DNA from: Bradyrhizobium sp. JYMT SZCCT0180
Lineage (GTDB): Bacteria; Pseudomonadota; Alphaproteobacteria; Rhizobiales; Xanthobacteraceae
Direction of reading: 5' to 3'
Assembly: GCF_018130165.1 (NCBI RefSeq)
Contig: NZ_JAFCLZ010000026.1
Coordinates: 54,224 to 118,223 of the forward strand
DNA: 64,000 nt
Under the pieces are notes generated by a model, which saw only the letters and a list, made by a program, of their open reading frames with translations, was not told the origin of the DNA and did no database searches. The position numbers and the translations under genes were made by a program. Of the stretch, positions 1-6,980 are shown in pieces (within the stretch, counting starts at the first letter, position 1; each line of letters opens with the position of its first letter).

Positions 1-1397
1 ACGCGCTGGAATTGTCCGCCTCGGGAATGCAGTTGCCGCCGGCGCTTGCCGCCGCGATAGCCGCGACCAAGACCGCCTATTTCGAACCGGACTACATCGC
101 TTTGCGCGATCGCCTGATGACGACGCTGGTCGCCGGCGAAAAGCCCGAATTGACCGCAAACCAGTGGACGCCGATTACGGTCGGGCGCCTCGGCAGCGCG
201 GTCAAGGTCGCCGAAACGGCGCTCGACGCTGCCCGGGACCACACCGTGATGCAGTATTCCTCGGCGCGGCGTGCGCTGGTGGTGCAACTGGTGCTGCTGG
301 TCGGCGCGCTGGCGCTGACGTTCGGCGCGCTGATTCTGGTCACCCGCCGCGTCATCAAGCCGCTGCACAATATGCGCGACGCCATGCTGAAGGTCGCCGC
401 CGGCGACCTGACGGTCGACACCGGCTATGCGGTGCGCAAGGACGAAATCGGCGCGCTCGCCGGCGCGCTGGAGACGTTCAAGCAGCAGGCCGAAGACAAG
501 GTCCGGATCGAGGCGCAGGAGCGCGAACGCAATGCCGGCGCCACCGCGCGGCAGCAGGCGATCGAAAGCTATGTCGGCGAATTCGAGAGCCTGGTGCGCC
601 AATCGCTCAACCAGCTGGGCGACGCGTCCGGCCAGATGCGGACCACCTCGGACGGGCTATCAGCGGTTTCCCGCCAGACCAACGCGCGGGTTGAGGTGGC
701 CGAAAAGGCCTCCAGCGAAGCCTCGATGAGCGTCGAGACGGTCGCGGCCGCGTCGGAAGAACTGAGCGCCTCGATCAACGACATCAGCCAGCAGGCCGCG
801 CACGCCGCCGGCATTGCCAGCCGCGCGGTGAGCCAGGCGCGTGAGACCGACGGTACCGTGCAGGGCCTTGCCGCATCCGCAGGCCGGATCGGCGAAGTCG
901 TAGGCCTGATCAACTCGATCGCCGCGCAGACCAACCTGTTGGCGCTGAATGCGACCATCGAGGCCGCCCGCGCCGGTGAAGCCGGCCGCGGCTTTGCGGT
1001 GGTGGCGTCCGAAGTCAAATCGCTGGCAAGCCAGACCGCGAAGGCGACCGAGGAAATCTCGGAGCAGATCTCCGACATTCAGAAGGTCGCGAATGAGGCC
1101 ATCGAGGCCATCAAGGGCATCGGCGGCATCATCGGCGAGGTCAACGAGGTCGCGACCGCGATTGCGGCCGCCGTGCAGGAACAGGGCGCCGCGACGCAGG
1201 AGATCACGCGCAGCACGCAATTCGCCGCCCAGGGCACCAAGAACGTCTCCGACAACATCTCGGGCGTGAAGACCGACGCCGATGCGGCAGCTGCCGCCGC
1301 CGACGACGTCAAGCACGCCTCCGAGACGCTGGAAACGCAGAGCAAGCAATTAGGTACTCAGGTCACTCAGTTCCTCGGCAAGATCCGCGCGGCGTAG
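1..1397 (+). CDS. Methyl-accepting chemotaxis protein, 5' end outside window
   Basis: This is the C-terminal part of a transmembrane chemoreceptor that passes ligand signals to CheA/CheW. The frame is open to base 3, so the gene starts upstream. A TTG at 12 is only an internal leucine candidate. In the visible part, a hydrophobic segment (about residues 87-112 counted from base 12, LVVQLVLLVGALALTFGALI) is followed by a HAMP linker with the typical VIKPL start. Next comes a long helical signalling domain with the hairpin tip motif around AAQTNLLALNATIEAARAGE and GRGFAVVASEVKSLA. The N-terminal sensor domain is mostly missing, so the ligand cannot be judged. No methylation-enzyme docking pentapeptide is visible at the C-terminus (KIRAA). 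Confidence 0.93.
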   Translation, partial: ALELSASGMQLPPALAAAIAATKTAYFEPDYIALRDRLMTTLVAGEKPELTANQWTPITVGRLGSAVKVAETALDAARDHTVMQYSSARRALVVQLVLLVGALALTFGALILVTRRVIKPLHNMRDAMLKVAAGDLTVDTGYAVRKDEIGALAGALETFKQQAEDKVRIEAQERERNAGATARQQAIESYVGEFESLVRQSLNQLGDASGQMRTTSDGLSAVSRQTNARVEVAEKASSEASMSVETVAAASEELSASINDISQQAAHAAGIASRAVSQARETDGTVQGLAASAGRIGEVVGLINSIAAQTNLLALNATIEAARAGEAGRGFAVVASEVKSLASQTAKATEEISEQISDIQKVANEAIEAIKGIGGIIGEVNEVATAIAAAVQEQGAATQEITRSTQFAAQGTKNVSDNISGVKTDADAAAAAADDVKHASETLETQSKQLGTQVTQFLGKIRAA

Positions 1398-1412
1398 TCG
1401 CCTCCACGACCT

Positions 1413-1501
1413 CGTCATGCCCGGGCTTGACCCGGGCATCCACGACTTACTCTTCCTTCGCCACCAAAGCGTGGATGGCCGGGTCAAGCCCGGCCATAAC
1501 G
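1413..1501. repeat. REP-like palindromic doublet, family 1
   Basis: Two inverted arms surround a short spacer. The left arm reads CGTCATGCCCGGGCTTGACC and the right arm ends in the complementary GGGTCAAGCCCGGCCATAAC. Each arm can also fold by itself (CCCGGGC...). Related doublets are at 19802-19887 and 62675-62761. It fills most of the gap between two convergent genes and could act as a transcription stop for both. Confidence 0.75.
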
Positions 1502-1534
1502 GAAGGTGAGAGCCGCGTCCCTGACCGCCGTCAA

Positions 1535-2173
1535 TCACTCCCGCGCCACCACCGGCACGCGTTCATACTTGGCGCGCACCTTGTCCGAGGCGGGTGAGAA
1601 GTTCAGTTCGGCGCCGCGTTTGTCGGCGCTGCGGCCGGCCACCAGCAAACCGTTTTCACCGGCGACGATGTCGCCCTTGCGCAAGGTCGGATCGGCCTCG
1701 ATCTTGATCGGCGCGAGGCCGATCTGATCCTTGCCGTTGCAGGTGCACCCGGCCACGAGTTCATTGCGATAGCGGAACGCGTTCGGCAGTTCCGAATAGG
1801 GCTTTCCGTTGTCGGCGGCGGCGTTGTCGATGCTGCTGCCATAAAACACTTTGGTCTCGCTGGCCGGGCAGAAGCTGTCGCAGGACGCCGCACGGCTGGC
1901 ATTGTCGGAGGCCGTCACGGGGAAATAGCGCCCGTCGCAGGTACGCACGCAAAACGCCTGGCCGCCGCCGTAGCGACGCGTCTCGCCGCGCTGGACCGGC
2001 ACCGACCCGTCGTCATTCGCAAACGGCAACGGAATATAAGGAGCCCTCGCCCGGCCCATGCCGCCGAACAGGGCCGAGAAGAAGTCCTGGGCTTGCGCCG
2101 TTGGCGCCAGCGCGGAAACGCCCGCCAAGGCCGCCGCGCCCAGGATTGCCATTCTACGCACGTGCATTCGCAT
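1535..2173 (-). CDS. DUF2865 domain exported protein
   Basis: This 212-residue protein begins with a signal peptide (basic MRMHVRR, hydrophobic AILGAAALAGVSALA, cleavage near AQA-QD). The mature part holds paired cysteines (CVRTC, CDSFC, CTC) and the segment DGRYFPV, the pattern of the alphaproteobacterial DUF2865 family, whose function is unknown. It should be periplasmic and disulfide-bonded. Its start lies 19 bases after the stop of the L,D-transpeptidase gene, so the two form an operon. Through that operon it probably falls under the EcfG-type promoter at 3001-3025. A role in the cell envelope under stress is inferred from context only. Confidence 0.85.
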   Translation of the reverse strand: MRMHVRRMAILGAAALAGVSALAPTAQAQDFFSALFGGMGRARAPYIPLPFANDDGSVPVQRGETRRYGGGQAFCVRTCDGRYFPVTASDNASRAASCDSFCPASETKVFYGSSIDNAAADNGKPYSELPNAFRYRNELVAGCTCNGKDQIGLAPIKIEADPTLRKGDIVAGENGLLVAGRSADKRGAELNFSPASDKVRAKYERVPVVARE

Positions 2174-2192
2174 CTCCCGTCAGGTCGTCGGC

Positions 2193-2954
2193 TCAGTTGA
2201 GCTGCGACGCCGTCAAATTCATTGCCTGCCGCCCCGAGGGCGGCGGCGTCAGCGCCGGACGCGCCGGCCGCACGCTGATGGTGGTGCGCGTCTCCATGTG
2301 CGGCGCGCTCTTCGGCAACACCACGACCTTGGTACCGATATCGACTCGGCCAAAGAGATCGCTGACGTCCTCATTGGTCAGGCGGATGCAGCCTGAGGAA
2401 ACGAACTTGCCGATCGTCGAGGGATCGTTGGTGCCGTGGATGCGGTACTGGCTGGAGCCGAGATACATCGCCCGCGCGCCGAGCGGATTGCCGGGGCCTC
2501 CGGCCATGAAGCGCGGCAGATAGGGCTGGCGCGCGATCATCTCGGCCGGCGGATGCCAATCCGGCCACTCCGCCTTGCGGCTGATGGTCTGTACGCCGGA
2601 CCAGGTAAAGCCTTCGCGGCCGACACCGACGCCGTAGCGAACGGCGCGGCCCTGGCCGAGCACGTAATACAGCGCGGTGTTGCCGGTATCGATCACGATG
2701 GTACCGGGCGCTTCATTGGTATTGAAAGCAACGACGGCGCGGCGCAGCCGCTCCGGCACGACGCCCGCGTCGGGCGTTGCCGGCTCAATCATCACCTCAT
2801 CGGTGGGAAACGAGTTTGGCTGGGTGGACGCGTAACCCAGCAGCTGCGCGCTCGCCGCGCTGGAAAATACCGAGGGGGCCAGCAGCACGGTGCTGATGAA
2901 GACGAGCGCGTGAGTTACGCGCGACTGACGCCGGCGATGAGAGGACTGTGTCAT
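2193..2954 (-). CDS. L,D-transpeptidase (YkuD family)
   Basis: This periplasmic enzyme forms 3-3 crosslinks in peptidoglycan or attaches proteins to it, using a catalytic cysteine. The YkuD domain spans about residues 90-230. The active-site pattern is clear: the His of YRIHGTND, then SSGCIRL with the nucleophilic Cys. I place the start at the ATG at 2954, which gives 253 residues and a proper signal peptide (RRR, hydrophobic stretch, SAASA). The open frame runs on to 3056, but that extension would overlap the promoter. A matching EcfG promoter lies 47 bases upstream. It is the first gene of an operon with the DUF2865 gene and diverges from the AI-2E transporter. Confidence 0.93.
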   Translation of the reverse strand: MTQSSHRRRQSRVTHALVFISTVLLAPSVFSSAASAQLLGYASTQPNSFPTDEVMIEPATPDAGVVPERLRRAVVAFNTNEAPGTIVIDTGNTALYYVLGQGRAVRYGVGVGREGFTWSGVQTISRKAEWPDWHPPAEMIARQPYLPRFMAGGPGNPLGARAMYLGSSQYRIHGTNDPSTIGKFVSSGCIRLTNEDVSDLFGRVDIGTKVVVLPKSAPHMETRTTISVRPARPALTPPPSGRQAMNLTASQLN

Positions 2955-3000
2955 GGGACTGCCCCGGTTGGATACGCATCGTGTGATGCACTGAATTGGC

Positions 3001-3025
3001 AACGCGACCGGGGCTGCACAGTTCC
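3001..3025 (-). promoter_or_regulatory. EcfG-type stress promoter for the L,D-transpeptidase operon
   Basis: Read on the minus strand this is GGAAC, 16 bases, CGTT: an exact match to the alphaproteobacterial general stress sigma factor (EcfG) consensus. It ends 47 bases before the ATG at 2954, a normal leader distance. The ecfG gene itself lies 9 kb away at 11855-12400. Confidence 0.75.
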
Positions 3026-3083
3026 CTGCGACTCGGTTTGATAGGCCTGCTGTCAAGCGCGCTGGCGCTCACGCTTCCGCGAT

Positions 3084-3108
3084 GGAACTTCTGCCTCAGC
3101 CGCCCGTT
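3084..3108 (+). promoter_or_regulatory. EcfG-type stress promoter for the AI-2E family transporter
   Basis: GGAAC at 3084-3088, a 16-base spacer and CGTT at 3105-3108 match the EcfG consensus exactly. The site lies 78 bases before the preferred GTG start at 3187 but inside the longer open frame from 3082, which argues for the downstream start. Confidence 0.75.
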
Positions 3109-3186
3109 GTGTGGCTTGAGATTTCGGTTCGCGGGGCGATGTCGCGGCTGCCATGTGAACACCGCCTCGCGCGGGGGAGAATCGTT

Positions 3187-4446
3187 GTGCGCGTATTGCC
3201 CCCCAAGCCTTTGCCTGAAGAACGCAGGGCGCCTGAAGATCGCAAGGCATCCAATGAAAGCAAGCCGGCGGAACGCAAGCCGGCGCAAGGCGAGCACAAG
3301 CCAACCGACCGAAAGCCATCCGACCGCAAGGCCTCCAACAACAAGGTTTCGCCGGGCGAACGCCAGAAAAGCAATGCGCCGGAAGGCGCACCGGTGCCCG
3401 ACAGCAATGTCGAACTGCCCCCGCTGATCAGCCGCGCCGAAATCGTCGCCTTCTCGCTGGTATCGTTGCTGATCATTTGCCTCGTCGCCGTGCTCTACGC
3501 CGCGAAAGCGTTCTTCCTGCCGGTCACGATGGCGTTCATCGTCGGCACGATGCTGTCGCCGGCGGCGAACTTCCTCGAGCGCCATCGCATTCCCCGTGCG
3601 CTGGGCGCCGTCCTGATCGTGGCCGCCGTCGTCACCGGCGCAGCCTTCATGGTCGGCCTGATTGCATCGCCGGTGATGGAATGGAGCAGCAAGCTTCCGG
3701 AACTGGGGGCGGAGCTGAAGGAAAAGATGCACGTCTTCGACCGGCCGCTGGCGCTGTGGCGTCAGCTGCAAGGCATGCTCGGCAGCTCCGACACGCTGGC
3801 GACCTTCCACATGCCGAAGTTCGAATGGGTGCAGCCGACGCTCGAATTCCTGTCGCCGACCTTCGCCGAGTTCCTGCTGTTCGTCGCCACGCTGATCCTG
3901 TTCATCGCGAGCTGGAAGGATCTGCGCCGGGCTCTGGTGATGAATTTCGGCGACCGGCCGGTGCGGCTGCGAACGCTGCGGATCCTCAATGAGATCGAAG
4001 AGCATCTGGGGAGCTATCTGCTGATGGTGACGATGATCAATGTCGGCGTCGGCATCGCAACCGGCATCATCTGCGCGGTCACGGGCATGCCCAATCCGGC
4101 CGGCCTCGGCGCGCTGGCCGCGACGCTGAACTTCATTCCGATCATCGGACCGGTCGCGATGTTCGTCGTGCTGATCGTGGTCGGCCTTGTCGCCTTCCCG
4201 ACAATCAGCGCAGGGATGCTCGCGCCGCTGCTGTTTGCCGCGATGACCTTCCTCGAAGGCCACTTCCTCACGCCAATGATCGTGGGCCGCAGGCTCGAGC
4301 TCAACGCGCTGGCGGTTTTCATCGCGCTGGCGTTCTGGACCTGGCTGTGGGGACCGATGGGCGCGTTCCTGGCGTCGCCGATCCTGATCGTCGCGCTGAT
4401 CCTCAAGGAGCACCTTATGCCGGTCAATTCGCCGCAGTTGCCCTAG
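3187..4446 (+). CDS. AI-2E family transporter (PF01594-type membrane protein)
   Basis: This polytopic inner membrane protein belongs to the AI-2E exporter/YhhT/TqsA group, whose substrates are mostly unknown. I choose the GTG at 3187 (419 residues) because GGGGGAGA sits about six bases upstream and a promoter lies at 3084-3108. The frame is open from 3082. The first 80 residues are an unusual hydrophilic stretch rich in Lys, Arg, Glu and Pro, with imperfect repeats such as ERKPA and DRKPSDRK. Hydrophobic helices follow from about residue 90, and the typical C-terminal core contains NFIPIIGP and the conserved LxxxxxGPxGAFLASP segment. Its stress-type promoter suggests an envelope or efflux role under the general stress response. 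Confidence 0.88.
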   Translation: MRVLPPKPLPEERRAPEDRKASNESKPAERKPAQGEHKPTDRKPSDRKASNNKVSPGERQKSNAPEGAPVPDSNVELPPLISRAEIVAFSLVSLLIICLVAVLYAAKAFFLPVTMAFIVGTMLSPAANFLERHRIPRALGAVLIVAAVVTGAAFMVGLIASPVMEWSSKLPELGAELKEKMHVFDRPLALWRQLQGMLGSSDTLATFHMPKFEWVQPTLEFLSPTFAEFLLFVATLILFIASWKDLRRALVMNFGDRPVRLRTLRILNEIEEHLGSYLLMVTMINVGVGIATGIICAVTGMPNPAGLGALAATLNFIPIIGPVAMFVVLIVVGLVAFPTISAGMLAPLLFAAMTFLEGHFLTPMIVGRRLELNALAVFIALAFWTWLWGPMGAFLASPILIVALILKEHLMPVNSPQLP

Positions 4447-4466
4447 AATCAAGGGGTTTCGCAGCA

Positions 4467-4491
4467 GGAACTTCCGCTTCGGGCGGACGTT
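4467..4491 (+). promoter_or_regulatory. EcfG-type stress promoter for the DUF883 gene
   Basis: GGAAC at 4467-4471, 16 bases and CGTT at 4488-4491 match the EcfG consensus exactly. The distance to the ATG at 4528 is 37 bases. This is the third exact match within 1.5 kb, and all three lie in front of genes. Confidence 0.75.
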
Positions 4492-4527
4492 TCCCCGATA
4501 GCTGAATTGAATGCCCGGGAGCTTTCG

Positions 4528-4869
4528 ATGTCGCCGACCGACAACGCCACCTACGAACGCCTGGAAAAGGATGTAACCGCCGTGAAAAATGATATCGCAG
4601 CCCTCACCGACCAGATCACCGAAGCGCTCAACAGTTTCGCCGGCACCGCGGGCAAGCAGGCGCGCCGCGGCTACCGGCAGGCGCGCGCCAATGCGGAGCA
4701 GGCGGCGGACGACATGTCCGAGCGCGGCAGCGCCATGATGGACGCGGCGCAGGATGCGGCCTCCTCGATCGAGGAATCGCTGGAGGACGTCATCACGCAG
4801 CGGCCGCTGGCAACCGTCGGTCTCGCACTCGGCGTGGGTTTCCTGCTCGGCGCAATGTGGCGCCGGTAA
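4528..4869 (+). CDS. DUF883 family (ElaB/YqjD-like) membrane-anchored protein
   Basis: This 113-residue protein has a long amphipathic helical part (RLEKDVTAVKNDIAALTDQI and onward), a stretch rich in Ala and Glu, and one C-terminal hydrophobic segment (ATVGLALGVGFLLGAMW) ending in RR. This is the layout of DUF883/ElaB/YqjD proteins, which are tail-anchored in the inner membrane and, in Escherichia coli, bind ribosomes in stationary phase. The start is the ATG at 4528, with CGGGAG just upstream; a TTG at 4507 would add seven residues. The EcfG promoter and the holin-like gene downstream suggest a small stress operon. Confidence 0.88.
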   Translation: MSPTDNATYERLEKDVTAVKNDIAALTDQITEALNSFAGTAGKQARRGYRQARANAEQAADDMSERGSAMMDAAQDAASSIEESLEDVITQRPLATVGLALGVGFLLGAMWRR

Positions 4870-4984
4870 TCCGGCGATGATGCAATGATGACCCGCGCCG
4901 GAAAGCCATCCTTCATCTCCCGATGGCGGCGCTGGCGCGAGGTCGTTTCTTTTATTGATGTTCTTTTCAGATCGAGGCGGGCCC

Positions 4985-5425
4985 ATGTTTCAGCGACTGA
5001 TCGATGATTTCAAGGATTCGACCGGCACTGCGCTCCGGCTGACCTCGCTGGCGGCAGCAGCCGCGATTGCTTTGCTCGTCACCACATCGTTTCTGTGCGC
5101 GGCCGCCTTCATCTTCGTGCTGGAGAGGTACGGCTCCGTTTATGCTTGCCTGACCGGCGCCGGCATCTTCTTCGTGGTGACGATGATCGCGGCGATCTCC
5201 TACTTGGTGCGCAAGAAACAGATCGAGAAGCGCGTCAAGGAAACCACGAAATCCGCCGCCCAAACCATGCTGGCCGATCCGATGCTGGTCGCGGCCGGCA
5301 TTCAGGTGGTGCGCGCGATCGGCATCAAGAAACTGATTCCGATTTTGGCGGTCGGCGGCCTGGCGCTGGGATTCTTGGCGAGCCGCGGCCAGAGCCAGGC
5401 GGGCGGCGAAGCGCCGGCGGAGTGA
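4985..5425 (+). CDS. Phage holin family (holin superfamily III/DUF1469) membrane protein
   Basis: This 146-residue protein carries two long hydrophobic segments near the N-terminus (around TSLAAAAAIALLVTTSFLC and GAGIFFVVTMIAAISYLV). A cytoplasmic charged helix follows (KKQIEKRVKETTKSAAQT), then a third hydrophobic stretch (IPILAVGGLALGFLAS). Despite the family name, such genes are chromosomal in rhizobia and lie next to DUF883 genes, as here; no phage genes are nearby. The start at 4985 follows GAGGCGGG. A longer frame from 4955 has no ribosome site. It is probably co-transcribed with the DUF883 gene 115 bases upstream. Confidence 0.85.
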   Translation: MFQRLIDDFKDSTGTALRLTSLAAAAAIALLVTTSFLCAAAFIFVLERYGSVYACLTGAGIFFVVTMIAAISYLVRKKQIEKRVKETTKSAAQTMLADPMLVAAGIQVVRAIGIKKLIPILAVGGLALGFLASRGQSQAGGEAPAE

Positions 5426-5467
5426 AGGCCGTTCGTGAGTGTTCGCGCATCGCGCCCCAATGAAAGC

Positions 5468-5570
5468 TGTCATCCTCCGCGAAAGCGGGGGATCCAGTAC
5501 GCCGCGGCCTATCGTCTCGATCATTGGCGTCTCTGGAATACTGGATCGCCCGCCTTCGCGGGCGATGACA
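5468..5570. repeat. REP-like palindromic doublet beside the large dispersed repeat
   Basis: The ends TGTCAT and ATGACA are inverted, with internal arms GGATCCAGTA and ATACTGGATC and a self-folding CGCGAAAGCG/CCTTCGCGGG piece in each half. It lies directly before the large structured repeat at 5588, the same order as at 63472-63616 and 63640. Confidence 0.7.
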
Positions 5571-5587
5571 GTTTTGGTTGGAATGCA

Positions 5588-5961
5588 CGCCTTCGCCTTC
5601 TCGCGACGCATTGCGCCCGAGCTTTGCCAGAAAACTTTGCCCCCAAAACTCGAGAGGGCGCAGGGAAGACCGGGTGCGCGCTGCACCCGCGGTCCCGTGT
5701 GCGGTTTGCACTAAGTAGGCTGCACACGAGCATACAGGGCAGCGGAGAACACCCGGCCTTCCCTGCGCAATGGCTTTACGGCTTATGCCGTGATCTCCCC
5801 GGAGACGAGTTCTTGTTGACTCCGTCGCTGCCGTTTCCGCTCGGCCGTTTCCGCTCGCGCTTCTCCGACAGCTTGACGCCTGCAACGGGCGCCAGGACCA
5901 CACGGTTTTGCCGTACGCTTAGTCCGCGCCATCGTCTCAGCGCAAACCAGCGTCCACCGCA
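5588..5961. repeat. Large dispersed structured repeat, copy 1
   Basis: This stretch of about 375 bases is nearly identical to 63640-64000, with the order of blocks kept. It contains a long outer stem (GCGCAGGGAAG at 5658 with CTTCCCTGCGC at 5758). That stem encloses a hairpin GGTGC-GCGCT-GCACC and a second hairpin CGTGTGC...GCACACG. Two small hairpins follow: ACGGC-TTAT-GCCGT and TCTCC-CC-GGAGA. Open frames on either strand are interrupted differently in the two copies, so a structured DNA or RNA element is more likely than a gene. The function is unknown. Confidence 0.7.
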
Positions 5962-6143
5962 ACCCGCCCAACGTCCGTGACGACGGCCGACGCCCTCTGA
6001 GTGGGACGGGATGGGCAAATATATGCACCTGATTTGCGTTCTGTAAAAGCGAAATATTTTTTATTTCGAGGCTTGACATGATTTCGGTAAATCGCAACTG
6101 ATTTGCCCGTCGGGTCGTTTTGCCGCAGTTCGAGTATCCCTCC
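5962..6143. other. Gene-free stretch after the dispersed repeat
   Basis: I see no gene here. The sequence becomes AT-rich around 6017-6080, with a small GAAATA/TATTTC inverted repeat. TGATTTGC occurs twice (6029 and 6101), the second time followed by CCGTCGGGT, which looks like a degenerate repeat tail. A TTGACA at 6073 has no convincing -10 partner. Confidence 0.5.
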
Positions 6144-6274
6144 TCGTCATTCCGGGGCTCGCGAAGCGAGAGCCCGGAATCCATCGGGCGACAGCGCATG
6201 CGGTCAAATGGATTCCGGGCTCGCGCCAAGCGGCGCGCCCTCAGATGCGCAATTGCGCATCGGGGAATGACGAG
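6144..6274. repeat. REP-like palindromic doublet
   Basis: The outer ends CTCGTCATTCC and GGAATGACGAG are perfect inverted partners. Inside, GCCCGGAATCCAT is mirrored by ATGGATTCCGGGC. Each half has its own hairpin (GGCTCGCGAAGCGAGAGCC; GATGCGCAATTGCGCATC). It lies downstream of the minus-strand gene at 6307. Confidence 0.7.
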
Positions 6275-6306
6275 AGGGAGAGCGAGAGGTGGCTACTCAG
6301 CACCCC

Positions 6307-6717
6307 TTACGTCACGCACCGCCCGGGCTGGAGCAGCTTGGCCACATCGGTCAGCACGCTGACCGGCGGCTCGCAGGCGATGGCGATTTTTTTGGATGCG
6401 GGCTTGGTCGCCGGCGGTGTCGGCACCGGGCCGTTGCGCGTTTCGTTGCGCGCCGCTTTGGCAACAGGCACGCGGACCAAGACCGAGGTATCGGCGACGC
6501 CGTCGTGCCGCAGCACAATGGTCTGTGTCTGCCCGGCCGAGGCGGGAACCGACGCGCGATCGGACTTGCCGGCGCGATTGACCCCGGTTTCGGGCGCCGC
6601 GGCCGTAGCCTGGCGACTGCCGATCAGGTCGTGGGCGAATGCGAGCTGGACCGCGCCCGCGCCAAGGGTCAAGGCGATCGCGAGCGAGCCGAAAATTCCC
6701 TTATGAATCTGTGACAT
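6307..6717 (-). CDS. Small exported protein of unknown function
   Basis: This 136-residue protein starts with a clear signal peptide (MSQIHKG, then GSLAIALTLGAGAVQLAFA-HD). The mature part is low in aromatic residues and rich in Ala, Pro, Thr and Lys. It ends with a conserved-looking segment CEPPVSVLTDVAKLLQPGRC, whose two cysteines may form a disulfide. I do not recognise a named domain. It is transcribed away from the candidate sRNA and so shares its upstream region with it. Codon use is like that of its neighbours, and the protein looks real. Periplasmic location is inferred. Confidence 0.72.
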   Translation of the reverse strand: MSQIHKGIFGSLAIALTLGAGAVQLAFAHDLIGSRQATAAAPETGVNRAGKSDRASVPASAGQTQTIVLRHDGVADTSVLVRVPVAKAARNETRNGPVPTPPATKPASKKIAIACEPPVSVLTDVAKLLQPGRCVT

Positions 6718-6817
6718 GTTGGTGTGTCCCTCGCCCCATGGCGATCATGAACACAACACGAACCGGGCCGTCCGGGTTCGGCGGACAATCGATCACTTAA
6801 CCGTGTACGAAAATATT

Positions 6818-6941
6818 TGAAGGCGCCTGGAACGACTTCCCGGCTTGTGAGTCTTTCCAACAGCCGGTCATTCCCCCTGCCCCATAGACCGGTGATGCGG
6901 GGCGCGACCGTGGTGATGCCGGTCGCGCCCCGCTTTTTTTT
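6818..6941 (+). ncRNA. Candidate intergenic small RNA
   Basis: An intergenic stretch on the plus strand ends in a textbook intrinsic terminator (6899-6941), yet no plus-strand gene precedes it: both flanking genes are on the minus strand. Before the terminator there are two alternative hairpins that share bases. One pairs CCGGC (6840) with GCCGG (6863-6867). The other pairs CCGGTC (6864-6869) with GACCGG (6887-6892) and has a C-rich loop containing CCCCCTGCCCC. A weak promoter fit is CGGACA at 6782 and TACGAA at 6806 with an 18-base spacer, which would start transcription near 6818. The 5' end is an estimate. Confidence 0.55.
6899..6941 (+). terminator. Strong intrinsic terminator of the candidate sRNA
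   Basis: A perfect 12-bp stem (GGGGCGCGACCG with CGGTCGCGCCCC, loop of nine) is followed by eight T residues on the plus strand. There is no T-run on the minus side, so it works only for plus-strand transcripts. Confidence 0.88.
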
Positions 6942-6980
6942 GAAAATTCAGGAACATCGGCGCGAGCCGAGCCACCCACG

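Noticed and set aside
2797..4986. Open frame of 729 codons on the minus strand
   Set aside because: It runs antisense to the AI-2E transporter and DUF883 genes, both of which have recognisable protein features. The translation is low complexity.
4955..5425. Prophage remnant suggested by the holin-family gene
   Set aside because: No other phage gene is nearby, and this family is commonly chromosomal next to DUF883 genes.
5325..5980. Protein-like frames inside the large dispersed repeat (also 63546-63941)
   Set aside because: The two copies share protein-like strings, but small indels shift the frame differently in each and there is no ribosome site. Stem-forming sequence explains the conservation better.
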